Source: Rhodothermia bacterium
GTDB lineage: Bacteria; Bacteroidota; Rhodothermia; Rhodothermales; JABDKH01
DNA length: 7,416 nucleotides
Direction of reading: 5' to 3'
Assembly: GCA_018679295.1 (NCBI GenBank)
Contig: JAHHLP010000561.1
Coordinates: forward strand, 1 to 7,416
Shown here: positions 1 to 6,316 of the stretch, one piece after another
Layout: every line of letters starts with the position of its first letter
Position numbering within the stretch: the first letter of the stretch is position 1
Translations under genes and position numbers: made by a program
The notes under the pieces: model-generated
What the model was told of the DNA's origin: nothing
Databases searched by the model: none
What the model saw: only the letters and a program-made list of their open reading frames with translations

Positions 1-1180
1 GGCCGAAGCAATGCAGTTCGAGGAGGCAGCGGACTTACGGGATCGAATCGCTGCGCTGAGGAAATACTCGGAGCGACAAAAAGTGGTCACCCAGGATCGA
101 ATCGATCGTGATCTGTTTGGCCTTCATATCGACCGGGTAGACGACTTGGCGGTGGGAGTGCTGTTCAAAGTGCGAGACGGCAAGGTGGTCGGTAAGCAGC
201 ACAAGTATATCAGACGCCTTGACCAGCGCTCCGAGAGTGAAATCATGCAATCACTGCTCGAGTGGTATTACACGGAGGCCACGTTCTTCCCCGACGAAGT
301 GCTTTTGTCTGTTGCTCCCGACGATCCGTCGGCTCTCGAGGAGTATCTCACAGAGCGCAAGGACAAGAAGGTGCCGCTCAAGACTCCCGAACGCGGCGAC
401 AAGGCCGGGCTGATCCGGATGGTAGGCGCGAACGCGAGGCTTCTCCTGGAAGAATACAAGATCGAGAAGGCAAAACAGGCCGAAGGTCGAATACCCCACG
501 CCGTCAAGACCCTTCAGAAGGATCTCCGATTGCCCGACCTGCCGCGACGGATCGAGTGCTTTGATATTTCGCATCTTGGCGGGACCGGCACCGTTGCCTC
601 CTGCGTCGTGTTCGAAGACGGGCGGCCTAAGAAAAGCGAGTATCGCACGTTCAAGATTCGAAACGTCGAGAGTGGCCGGCCCGACGACTTCGAATCGATG
701 AGAGAAGTCGTTCAGAGACGATACCGTCGCGTCCAGGACAATGACGGGCCGTGGCCTGACCTCGTGGTGATAGACGGCGGCAAGGGCCAGCTCTCGAGCG
801 CCGTGCAAGCTCTAAACGACATCGGGGTTTATGGGCGCTTCCCAATCGTAGGCCTGGCGAAAAGACTCGAAGAGGTGTTCTTCCCGGTGGATTCAGATTC
901 ACTGCAGATTGCCCGCACAAGCGCGTCGCTTCAGCTGCTGCAGCGGGTTCGTAACGAAGCTCACCGTTTTGCGATCACAATCCAGCGCAAGCAACGCAAG
1001 AAAGCGACGTTGACATCCGAACTGCTTGAAATCCAGGGCGTCGGCAAGGTGACGGCCGGAAAGTTGATGCGAAAGTTTGGGTCGGTCAAGAAGGTTCGCG
1101 AGGCAGATGCGGACGCCATCGCAGCCATCGTCGGCAGGTCTGTAGCGAACAAGATTCGGCATCACTTCGACGGCGAATAG
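1..1180 (+). CDS. uvrC: UvrABC excinuclease subunit C, C-terminal part (5' end outside window)
   Basis: UvrC makes the two incisions flanking a DNA lesion after UvrA/UvrB recognition, in the cytoplasm. The frame is open to the left edge: codons before the ATG at 11 read A-E-A, running into M-Q-F-E-E-A-A-D-L-R-D-R-I, the UVR (UvrB-binding) motif. The ATG is therefore an internal Met, and the N-terminal GIY-YIG nuclease domain lies outside. Counting from that Met, the UVR motif spans about 1-14. The RNase H-like endonuclease domain that makes the 5' cut follows, with FDISH (Asp185), the PDDF pair (Asp225/226), IDGGKGQL (Asp255) and His318 in AHRFAI. These match the family's Asp-Asp-Asp-His catalytic set, so the nuclease should be active. 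A helix-hairpin-helix DNA-binding region (LLEIQGVGKVTAGKLMRKFGS onward) fills about 342-386. The 390 or so visible residues are what a ~600-residue UvrC should have left after this cut. No frameshift is seen and the stop is TAG. Identification is very secure. Confidence 0.97.
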   Translation, partial: AEAMQFEEAADLRDRIAALRKYSERQKVVTQDRIDRDLFGLHIDRVDDLAVGVLFKVRDGKVVGKQHKYIRRLDQRSESEIMQSLLEWYYTEATFFPDEVLLSVAPDDPSALEEYLTERKDKKVPLKTPERGDKAGLIRMVGANARLLLEEYKIEKAKQAEGRIPHAVKTLQKDLRLPDLPRRIECFDISHLGGTGTVASCVVFEDGRPKKSEYRTFKIRNVESGRPDDFESMREVVQRRYRRVQDNDGPWPDLVVIDGGKGQLSSAVQALNDIGVYGRFPIVGLAKRLEEVFFPVDSDSLQIARTSASLQLLQRVRNEAHRFAITIQRKQRKKATLTSELLEIQGVGKVTAGKLMRKFGSVKKVREADADAIAAIVGRSVANKIRHHFDGE

Positions 1181-1281
1181 CAGCGCTGGTTACTCCCGTT
1201 CGTTTCGCTACCGATAACGAGTAAGCTGTTCTCGCCCTTTAACGGGGTCCACGTACGCTAACCCAACCTTCCAACGCAAGA

Positions 1282-1719
1282 GTGAGCAACAAGTCCTCGA
1301 AGGCCTCGCAGTGGATTCTCGGCGCCGTGATGCTTTGCGCCGGTGCCGCCATTACCGGAGTCGGTGCACAGGTCATTCCAGTGGACCCGGCGACCGTTCA
1401 CGCGCCGTACTGGGTCATAGTGCTATGTGGACTCGTTTTCATGGCCGGAGGCATGGCGGCGGTTATCGGCGAGAAGCATCCGCTCAACGGCGTGCTGGCC
1501 GCGATCATCGCGCTCGGCCTCGCAGCCTCCTTCGCCTGGGTCACGTTGTTCGGAGACTCCGAGCACATGTCCGGGGGCGTGTGGTTTCTTCCGCAATCAG
1601 TCAACGACATCCTCGGCCGTATCCTGTTCGGTCTAGGATCGATTATGGGTTTCGTGATTGGTGGGCTTGCTCTTTTTGGCCGGCGCGGAAAGGCTCGGAC
1701 CGGCAGCGGGAACGACTGA
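1282..1719 (+). CDS. Small four-helix inner-membrane protein, function unknown
   Basis: A 145-residue protein I do not recognise. It begins at a GTG; no ATG gives a better start, and no Shine-Dalgarno precedes it (CAACGCAAGA). After a short polar N-terminus (MSNKSSKASQ) there are four hydrophobic segments at about 11-32, 43-63, 69-90 and 110-132, then a basic tail (GRRGKARTGSGND). There is no cleavable-looking signal peptide, catalytic motif or cysteine pair. The positive charges at both ends suggest both termini face the cytoplasm, which agrees with four passes. The helices are rich in Gly and Ala, with small-residue patches such as CAGAAITGVGA and GLGSIMGFVIGG that favour tight packing. It lies 101 bases after uvrC on the same strand and is convergent with spmB. 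Nothing in the context points to a role. That it is a real gene is supported by the coherent four-helix pattern, which shadow frames would not normally show. Confidence 0.75.
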   Translation: MSNKSSKASQWILGAVMLCAGAAITGVGAQVIPVDPATVHAPYWVIVLCGLVFMAGGMAAVIGEKHPLNGVLAAIIALGLAASFAWVTLFGDSEHMSGGVWFLPQSVNDILGRILFGLGSIMGFVIGGLALFGRRGKARTGSGND

Positions 1720-1720
1720 G

Positions 1721-1772
1721 GCTCGGCAACGAGCGACGGGCCAGGAGCAACCGGGAAGCAGCTCCGAACTGG
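1721..1772. terminator. Possible hairpins between convergent genes
   Basis: Two bases after the TGA of the membrane-protein gene lies a 5-bp stem with a GNRA-type loop (GCTCG-GCAA-CGAGC, 1721-1734). It is followed by a second imperfect stem: CCAG-GAGC at 1741-1748 pairs with GCTC at 1761-1764 and CTGG at 1769-1772, leaving a 4-base bulge. This 105-base gap separates two convergent genes, so termination is expected here. Neither stem is strong and neither is followed by a T-run, so a standard intrinsic terminator is not shown. The rest of the gap holds nothing I recognise. Confidence 0.25.
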
Positions 1773-1824
1773 ATATCACCTCAGCCGATGTGCGATCTCC
1801 CGCCACCGTGCTATCGGCGCCGCA

Positions 1825-2367
1825 TCAACCGAAAAGCCATTGAACAACGAACACCGCAGCGATGAAAGCTGTCGCGTCAGCGATAAGACCTACCGGCACC
1901 GCGTGGCGCGTCTTCTTGATGCCGGCCGCGCCGAAGTAGACGGCGATCACGTAGAAGGTTGTCTCCGTGGATCCAAACATGGTCGCGGCCATCTTGACGA
2001 GGATCGAGTCCTCTCCAAACTGATTGATCATGTCTAGCACGACAGCTGCTGAACCCGAACCGGTGAGCGGACGGATGATGCCCATGGGTATGACGTCGGC
2101 CGGGATGCCAATTACCGATAGAAGAGGCCGCAGACCCTCTATCAGGAAGTCCATGGCACCCGACGCCCTGAACATTCCGATCGCAAAGAGGATGGCTACC
2201 AGGTAGGGGATGATTCGCACGGCGACCTCGAACCCTTCCTTGGCTCCCTCTACAAATTCCTCGTAGACCGGTACCCGTTTGTATAGCCCGTACAGCGGGA
2301 AGCCCACGATCAGCGCAGGGAGAACGAATACCGAGATGACATCTATGACGGTGCGGACGATTTCCAT
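1825..2367 (-). CDS. spmB: Spore maturation protein B-like membrane protein (nucleoside recognition/Gate domain)
   Basis: A 180-residue integral membrane protein, about the size of Bacillus SpmB (roughly 178). It carries the conserved family features: an N-terminal helix (about 8-28), VPVYEEFVEGAKEGFEVAVRI (32-52), a helix at about 53-68, RPLTGSGSAAVV (99-110) and GSTETTFYV (132-140), and a final helix at about 161-179. The family shares the Gate/nucleoside-recognition domain with some transporters. In Bacillus, SpmA and SpmB are needed for spore-core dehydration, but homologues are common in non-sporulating bacteria, where the transported substrate is not established. The ATG lies 9 bases after the spmA stop, so translation is probably coupled to spmA; no clear Shine-Dalgarno is present (CCAGATAAG before ATG). 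Family assignment is secure; function here is not known. Confidence 0.93.
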   Translation of the reverse strand: MEIVRTVIDVISVFVLPALIVGFPLYGLYKRVPVYEEFVEGAKEGFEVAVRIIPYLVAILFAIGMFRASGAMDFLIEGLRPLLSVIGIPADVIPMGIIRPLTGSGSAAVVLDMINQFGEDSILVKMAATMFGSTETTFYVIAVYFGAAGIKKTRHAVPVGLIADATAFIAAVFVVQWLFG

Positions 2368-2376
2368 CTTATCTGG

Positions 2377-3390
2377 TCAGTCGCTGGTTTCCGTTGATTC
2401 GCCGGCATCGGCTGTGCCAATCAAAGCCGGATCCGTCTTCTGATAAGCGTTCAGCTTACCTATAAGCTTGGTCACGATGACGGCCACAACGGCCGAGATC
2501 AACGTCACGATCAGGATCGAGAAGAACAGCTGGTTGATCTGCAGCCCCATGATGGCTACCAGCAGCACCGGCGGCACGACCTGCACTGAGGCGGTATTGA
2601 GGGCCAACAGCATGACCATCGAGTTGGTCGCGGTGTCCTCCGTCTGATTGAGGGTCTGCAATTCCTCCATGGCTTTCAGTCCCAGCGGCGTAGCTGCGTT
2701 ACCCAGACCCAGCATGTTGGCCGTCAAGTTGAGGGCGATCATACCCATCGCCGGATGCCCTTCCGGTATTTCGGGAAACAGCTTCCGCAGGATGGGCTGC
2801 GTCATACGGACCAGTGAGTAAAGCATGCCGGATTTTTCTGCAATCCGGAGAAGGCCGAGCCAGAGCGCCAGCGCCCCGATGAGACCTATTGCGATCGTCA
2901 CGGCCGTCTCCGCAAAGTCGAGAGCTGCTTGAGCGATCGCCGCCATCTTGACGAAACGGACTCTCGGGAGTTGGATTGACGCCTGAATTGCGACGGCGGT
3001 GTCGGCCGGCGTCGGGGTGAAGGCGGTTACCTCAGCGCGAAGCTCGTTATCGGAGCCAGAGCTGGTCGAGCGAACCGTGGCCAACGGTTCGGGCAAGACA
3101 ACATCTTTCGCGAAACGCAACTCACGGCCGTCTGCTGTCTGAACGAGAACGCCGGCGTAGGTGTCCGCGGGCGTCTCTTCTGTACCGTAGAATTCCTTGT
3201 AAACCGACGCGTTGACGTGTACCTCTACGTCGGTTCGGCGCTGCGATTCGGCGTAGCCGTCGGGAAACAGAAGGTGGACCGGAAGCGGGTCGCCGTTGCG
3301 GTACGTATCGCGGCTCAGGTCGCGAACATCGCTGATGATCGCGAAGATGAGACTGAAGATGACGAGTCCGCCCCAGATGTAGTTGAGCAT
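2377..3390 (-). CDS. spmA: Spore maturation protein A-like membrane protein with extra soluble insert
   Basis: A 337-residue membrane protein starting at the ATG at 3388-3390 (MLNYIWGGLVIF), which matches how SpmA proteins usually begin. A GTG 33 bases further upstream would add 11 residues, but it sits at the predicted transcription start, so I reject it. Helix 1 spans about 5-20. Residues about 22-145 are hydrophilic and look beta-rich (for example TDVEVHVNASVYKEF, TYAGVLVQTADGRELRF). They account for the extra length over Bacillus SpmA (about 196 residues). The family core then resumes: FAETAVTIAIGLIGALALWLGL (159-180), a conserved PEIPEGHPAMG (206-216) and GLGNAATPLGLKAM (228-241), and helices at about 257-282 and 286-308. 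The polar tail (QKTDPALIGTADAGESTETSD) is probably disordered. The partner gene spmB follows after 9 bases, so the two probably form one transcript and one membrane complex. The substrate is unknown. Confidence 0.92.
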   Translation of the reverse strand: MLNYIWGGLVIFSLIFAIISDVRDLSRDTYRNGDPLPVHLLFPDGYAESQRRTDVEVHVNASVYKEFYGTEETPADTYAGVLVQTADGRELRFAKDVVLPEPLATVRSTSSGSDNELRAEVTAFTPTPADTAVAIQASIQLPRVRFVKMAAIAQAALDFAETAVTIAIGLIGALALWLGLLRIAEKSGMLYSLVRMTQPILRKLFPEIPEGHPAMGMIALNLTANMLGLGNAATPLGLKAMEELQTLNQTEDTATNSMVMLLALNTASVQVVPPVLLVAIMGLQINQLFFSILIVTLISAVVAVIVTKLIGKLNAYQKTDPALIGTADAGESTETSD

Positions 3391-3425
3391 GACTGGTTGT
3401 GGGTGGATTCCGGGACCGGGCACGA

Positions 3426-3458
3426 CAATAATACGGACCGACGGCCGAAGTCACTCAA
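3426..3458 (-). promoter_or_regulatory. Candidate promoter of spmA-spmB
   Basis: Read on the minus strand, TTGAGT (3453-3458) is followed after 19 bases by TATTATTG (3426-3433). The TATTAT part is 5 of 6 to a sigma-70 -10 box. The octamer is also 5 of 6 to the TAnnTTTG -7 box of Bacteroidota, with an upstream TTG at a spacing allowed for that group. Transcription would start near 3420, leaving a leader of about 30 bases before the ATG at 3390. That would exclude the upstream GTG at 3421-3423 as a start codon. Confidence 0.45.
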
Positions 3459-3542
3459 GGCGTCGACATAGGGTGGGGTGACTGCAATTGACCAGCGCGC
3501 CAAAGAGAAGCAGTCGATGAACTCACGTCCTCCGAGTCAATC

Positions 3543-3566
3543 CGTCGCTGGCGGGATTGTGCGACG
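3543..3566 (-). terminator. Weak hairpin just after the M14 peptidase stop
   Basis: On the minus strand, directly after the peptidase stop codon, CGTCGC pairs perfectly with GCGACG 12 bases later (6-bp GC-rich stem). No T-run follows, so it is only a possible 3'-end structure or factor-dependent terminator. The rest of the gap between this gene and spmA holds only the spmA promoter candidate. Confidence 0.25.
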
Positions 3567-4631
3567 CTAGACGGTCACGTGCCGTTGATCCTCTTTCACC
3601 GTCGCAAGCGCGGCATCGAGAACGGCGAGTTGGGTGCGAACGGCGGCTTCAATAGCGAGGGAGCGCACGTGAAAATCTTCCATGAGCGACCAGATCTTCT
3701 CGCGGTCGCCGGCCGCTCGGGCCGGGCCGAGTTGTTGCTTGAACTCCAGGTAGGTTGCCGGTACGCCGGGTGCTGAATCTCGGTCGTCATCAACGCCAAT
3801 CACGAAGAGCGGAAGTTCAGTAACGATGCACAATGGGTCCCCGCCTAGAGATCGGACGTAGTCCATTGAGCTTTGGCCGAAGCGGGATGCCATCTCTGCA
3901 TCTCCGGAGGCGTTGAAGTAGCTGCGCATCGCCTCACCCTCCGGCGTAGTCGTAAAGCCGGGCCCGAGGTAGAAGAAGCCCTTCTCTCCGCGCCGGTTAT
4001 GGTCATGTAGACCAAGCTCGGCTGCCGCAGCCAGCTGACGAAAACGCTCCTGCAAGTGATCCGTGCGAAAGCCCCAGCGACGGTCGATGAGCAGCAATGC
4101 GCCGTCCGAGAAACCCATGCCGTGAAGGCTGGCATGGAGGGCGTACGGAGCGTGAGCGGCGAGAAAGGCCGTAACGGCTCGGTTCTCCGGCCGACGATCA
4201 GGGAACGCAAACTCGACATCACGGCCGGGCAGTTCGCGGACGGCATTGGCAACGTACTCGACTGCGTCGGGCCATTCCGTCATCCAAAGCCGATTCATCG
4301 CCTCCCCGTCCGGATTGACTTGGCAGACGATGCAAAGCGTGTATTCTGAAAGCAATTCCTCCAGTGAGGCATCAGTCGCCAGCGCCACCACGAGCGCACG
4401 CAACGTCTCGGGGCCCACGGGTTCGTCCGAATGACACCCTGCGATAAGGCTGACCTTGCTCGGGCCGTTCCCCGCGACAAAGCCCAGCAGCTCCCTGCCT
4501 GACTCGCTGTGGCCGATAGTTGACGCCTCGATGCGGCCGCCGCTTGTTGCACAAGCCTTCCATAGATCCGCATTCACATCGTCCTGTGATCGGAACGTCA
4601 GCGGTGGGTTGATTACGATATCAGCAAGCAT
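3567..4631 (-). CDS. M14-type zinc carboxypeptidase-like protein, probably cytosolic
   Basis: A 354-residue protein with the pattern of M14 metallocarboxypeptidases, which use one zinc ion to remove C-terminal residues or hydrolyse related amide bonds. The N-terminal part has IGHSESGRELLGF (39-51), the usual strand and turn before the zinc site. The first zinc motif, HxxE, is His67 and Glu70 in AGCHSDEPVGPETL. NPDG (106-109) followed by Asn113-Arg114 fits the substrate-carboxylate region. The third zinc ligand is probably His170 in SLHGMGF, where the family's usual DLH is SLH here. The likely catalytic glutamate is Glu272 in VTELPLF. There is no signal peptide or membrane helix, so the enzyme should stay in the cytoplasm, unlike digestive relatives. 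The ATG at 4629-4631 gives a sensible start without a Shine-Dalgarno. The gene diverges from glgA across 76 bases and lies 176 bases before spmA. The exact substrate (peptide, muropeptide or acyl amino acid) cannot be read from the sequence. Confidence 0.85.
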   Translation of the reverse strand: MLADIVINPPLTFRSQDDVNADLWKACATSGGRIEASTIGHSESGRELLGFVAGNGPSKVSLIAGCHSDEPVGPETLRALVVALATDASLEELLSEYTLCIVCQVNPDGEAMNRLWMTEWPDAVEYVANAVRELPGRDVEFAFPDRRPENRAVTAFLAAHAPYALHASLHGMGFSDGALLLIDRRWGFRTDHLQERFRQLAAAAELGLHDHNRRGEKGFFYLGPGFTTTPEGEAMRSYFNASGDAEMASRFGQSSMDYVRSLGGDPLCIVTELPLFVIGVDDDRDSAPGVPATYLEFKQQLGPARAAGDREKIWSLMEDFHVRSLAIEAAVRTQLAVLDAALATVKEDQRHVTV

Positions 4632-4649
4632 CTAAAGAAGTCTTTGTTT

Positions 4650-4680
4650 TTGACGACATAGGGGGCAGTTGCCTACCTTG
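4650..4680 (+). promoter_or_regulatory. Candidate promoter of glgA
   Basis: In the 76-base divergent gap, TTGACG (4650-4655, 5 of 6 to a -35 box) is followed after 18 bases by TACCTT (4674-4679, only 3 of 6 to a -10 box). Read by the Bacteroidota pattern, TTTG (4649-4652) is followed after 21 bases by TACCTTG, a partial TAnnTTTG. The two readings overlap, and both would place the transcript start some 15-25 bases before the ATG. The upstream half is convincing and the downstream half weak. A possible element for the opposite gene (TATTCTTG on the minus strand, 4690-4697) lacks an upstream partner and is not called. Confidence 0.35.
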
Positions 4681-4707
4681 CGTCCCGCACAAGAATAGCA
4701 GCCGGTT

Positions 4708-6174
4708 ATGAAGATATGTTTTGTCAGCAGTGAATGCGTCCCGTATGTAAAGACGGGCGGGTTGGCGGACGTTTCGGGTGCTCTTCCACCCGCCCTGCAT
4801 GGGCTTGGATGCGAGGTGAAGGTCTTCCTCCCTCTCTACCAGTCTATAAACACGATCGATCACGAGCTGACATTTTGCGCGGACATCATGAACATACCCG
4901 TGCAAATCGGGCCGCACACGCGCACGTTCAACACGTGGTATGGCAAGCTTGGCGACTCCGAGGTCGAAGTCTACCTGATCGACTGTCCCCACTACTATCA
5001 TCGGCCGACCACTTACACGTCCGATCAAGATGAGGACGAGCGATTCATCCTGTTGCAGCATGCCATGTTCAAGGTGATGCAGCACTACAGCTGGTCGCCG
5101 GACGTCATCCACTGCAATGACTGGCAGACCGGGCTCGTGCCGGTCTATCTGCGGAAGCTGTACAACTGGGACGACCTTTTCGCGCAGACAGCCACGGTGT
5201 TTTCCCTCCACAACATCGCCTATCAGGGTCGATTTCACAGCTCATCGGTGGAAAGAGCCGGGCTGTTGTATGACGACTACTATCCTGGCGGGCCATATGA
5301 GCTGAAAGGTGCATTCTGCTTCATGAAAGCCGGCGTCTCGTATGCCGACAAGATCAGCACCGTGTCGGAGACCTATGCCAAGGAGATCCAGACGCCAGAG
5401 CTCGGGGCCGACATGGATGGAGCATTGAGGTCCCGGAGTTACGACCTGGTGGGAATCCTCAATGGGATCGATCCCGGCGAGTGGGATCCCGCGACCGATC
5501 CGCTTATCCCGCAGAACTACACTTTCAAGAAGATCGAGAAGAAGCAGGTCAACAAGAAGAAGCTCGTCGAAAGGTTCGGCCTCCCGTACGATGAGTCGGT
5601 GCCGGTACTCGGAATCGTGACACGCTTCGCGGTTCAGAAAGGCCTGGAACTGCTGCAGCCGATCGTGGCACCGCTCATCGAACAGCATGGTGTTCAGCTC
5701 GTCGTACTCGGAAGCGGCGAACATGGATACGAGCAGTTTTTCCAGCGCGCAAGCCAGCGATTCCCGCAGAACGTGGGAACGTACATCGGCTACAACAATG
5801 AACTGGCACATTGGATCGAGGCCGGATCGGACATGTTCATCATGCCGTCCCGCTACGAGCCGTGCGGGCTCAACCAGATGTACAGTCTTCGGTACGGAAC
5901 GGTGCCGATTGTCCGGAAAACGGGCGGACTGGCCGACACCGTCCACGACTTCCACGAGTTCCATACCAAGGGCAATGGATTCTCGTTTGTCGACTTCTCC
6001 CCTTTTGCGCTGTACACGACGATCAGCAGAGCTATCAACCTGTTTCGCAAAACGGAGTCATGGCGGTCCGTTCAGGAGCGAGGTATGAGTCAGGATTTTT
6101 CGTGGGATGCCTCGGCGCAACGCTACCTGGATCTGTACGAGTGGGCGATCGAGCGTCGATTGGGAGGCTACTAG
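4708..6174 (+). CDS. glgA: Glycogen synthase (ADP-glucose type, GT5 family)
   Basis: A 488-residue glycosyltransferase that extends alpha-1,4-glucan chains from an activated glucose (ADP-glucose in most bacterial GlgA) in the cytoplasm; E. coli GlgA has 477 residues. The N-terminal Rossmann domain opens with MKICFVSSECVPYVKTGGLADV, including the Lys15-x-Gly-Gly nucleotide-sugar motif. It continues with IHCNDWQTGL (Asp138, matching E. coli Asp137) and SLHNIAYQGRF (His168, matching His161). The C-terminal domain has GIVTRFAVQKGLELL (Arg306 and Lys311, matching Arg300 and Lys305), then PSRYEPCGLNQMYSLRYGTVPIVRKTGGLADTV with Glu384 and Cys386 (matching Glu377 and Cys379). All key residues are present, so the enzyme should be active. 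A lysine-rich stretch (FKKIEKKQVNKKKLVERF) sits between the domains. The ATG is fixed by the conserved N-terminus; no Shine-Dalgarno is visible. No other glycogen gene (glgB, glgC, glgP) is in the window. The donor preference for ADP- over UDP-glucose is a family inference. Confidence 0.96.
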   Translation: MKICFVSSECVPYVKTGGLADVSGALPPALHGLGCEVKVFLPLYQSINTIDHELTFCADIMNIPVQIGPHTRTFNTWYGKLGDSEVEVYLIDCPHYYHRPTTYTSDQDEDERFILLQHAMFKVMQHYSWSPDVIHCNDWQTGLVPVYLRKLYNWDDLFAQTATVFSLHNIAYQGRFHSSSVERAGLLYDDYYPGGPYELKGAFCFMKAGVSYADKISTVSETYAKEIQTPELGADMDGALRSRSYDLVGILNGIDPGEWDPATDPLIPQNYTFKKIEKKQVNKKKLVERFGLPYDESVPVLGIVTRFAVQKGLELLQPIVAPLIEQHGVQLVVLGSGEHGYEQFFQRASQRFPQNVGTYIGYNNELAHWIEAGSDMFIMPSRYEPCGLNQMYSLRYGTVPIVRKTGGLADTVHDFHEFHTKGNGFSFVDFSPFALYTTISRAINLFRKTESWRSVQERGMSQDFSWDASAQRYLDLYEWAIERRLGGY

Positions 6175-6209
6175 TTCGCGTGTGCCGGCGACGGACCGCA
6201 CAGCCTCCG

Positions 6210-6249
6210 CGGGTTGCGTGATGCGACGGGGCGTCGCATAGCTAACCCG
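6210..6249 (+). terminator. Hairpin after glgA
   Basis: About 45 bases after the glgA stop, a perfect 8-bp stem, ATGCGACG / CGTCGCAT, closes a GGG loop (6221-6239). It is nested inside a second complementary pair, CGGGTT (6210-6215) and AACCCG (6244-6249), with an internal loop between them. The nested arrangement and the position between convergent genes suggest a transcription end or mRNA-stability element. No T-run follows in either direction, so it is not a textbook intrinsic terminator. Confidence 0.45.
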
Positions 6250-6264
6250 AAGGCCGGCCCGAAC

Positions 6265-6316
6265 CGCCTCAATCAGGAGCCTTCTCGAGCCACCTCAATC
6301 AGGAGCCTTCTCGAGC
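6265..6316. repeat. 26-base tandem duplication spanning the 3' end of the ATP-grasp gene
   Basis: Two adjacent 26-base units (6265-6290 and 6291-6316) match at 25 of 26 positions, differing by one G/A. Each contains CCTCAATCAGGAGC followed by CTTCTCGAGC. The unit at 6291-6316 includes the last codons (from Glu-Lys-Ala-Pro-Asp) and the TGA of the ATP-grasp gene. The other unit lies just beyond the stop and is non-coding, because 26 is not a multiple of 3. This is most simply a recent slippage or small duplication event. Confidence 0.9.

Noticed and set aside
11..13. ATG at the left edge as a start for uvrC
   Set aside because: The UVR motif begins before it in the same frame, and the GIY-YIG domain must lie upstream, so it is an internal Met.
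251..808. 185-residue open frame on the minus strand inside uvrC
   Set aside because: Antisense shadow of the clearly coding uvrC frame; no family features.
3421..3423. GTG as the start of spmA
   Set aside because: It lies at or before the predicted transcript start, and the MLNYIW start 33 bases on matches the family.
4621..5238. 205-residue minus-strand frame overlapping glgA and the divergent promoter gap
   Set aside because: Overlaps the conserved glgA N-terminus and the peptidase start; composition is that of a shadow frame.
5242..5964. 240-residue open frame on the minus strand inside glgA
   Set aside because: It lies fully antisense to a gene with all its catalytic motifs and has no recognisable domain; GC-rich codon use readily creates such frames.
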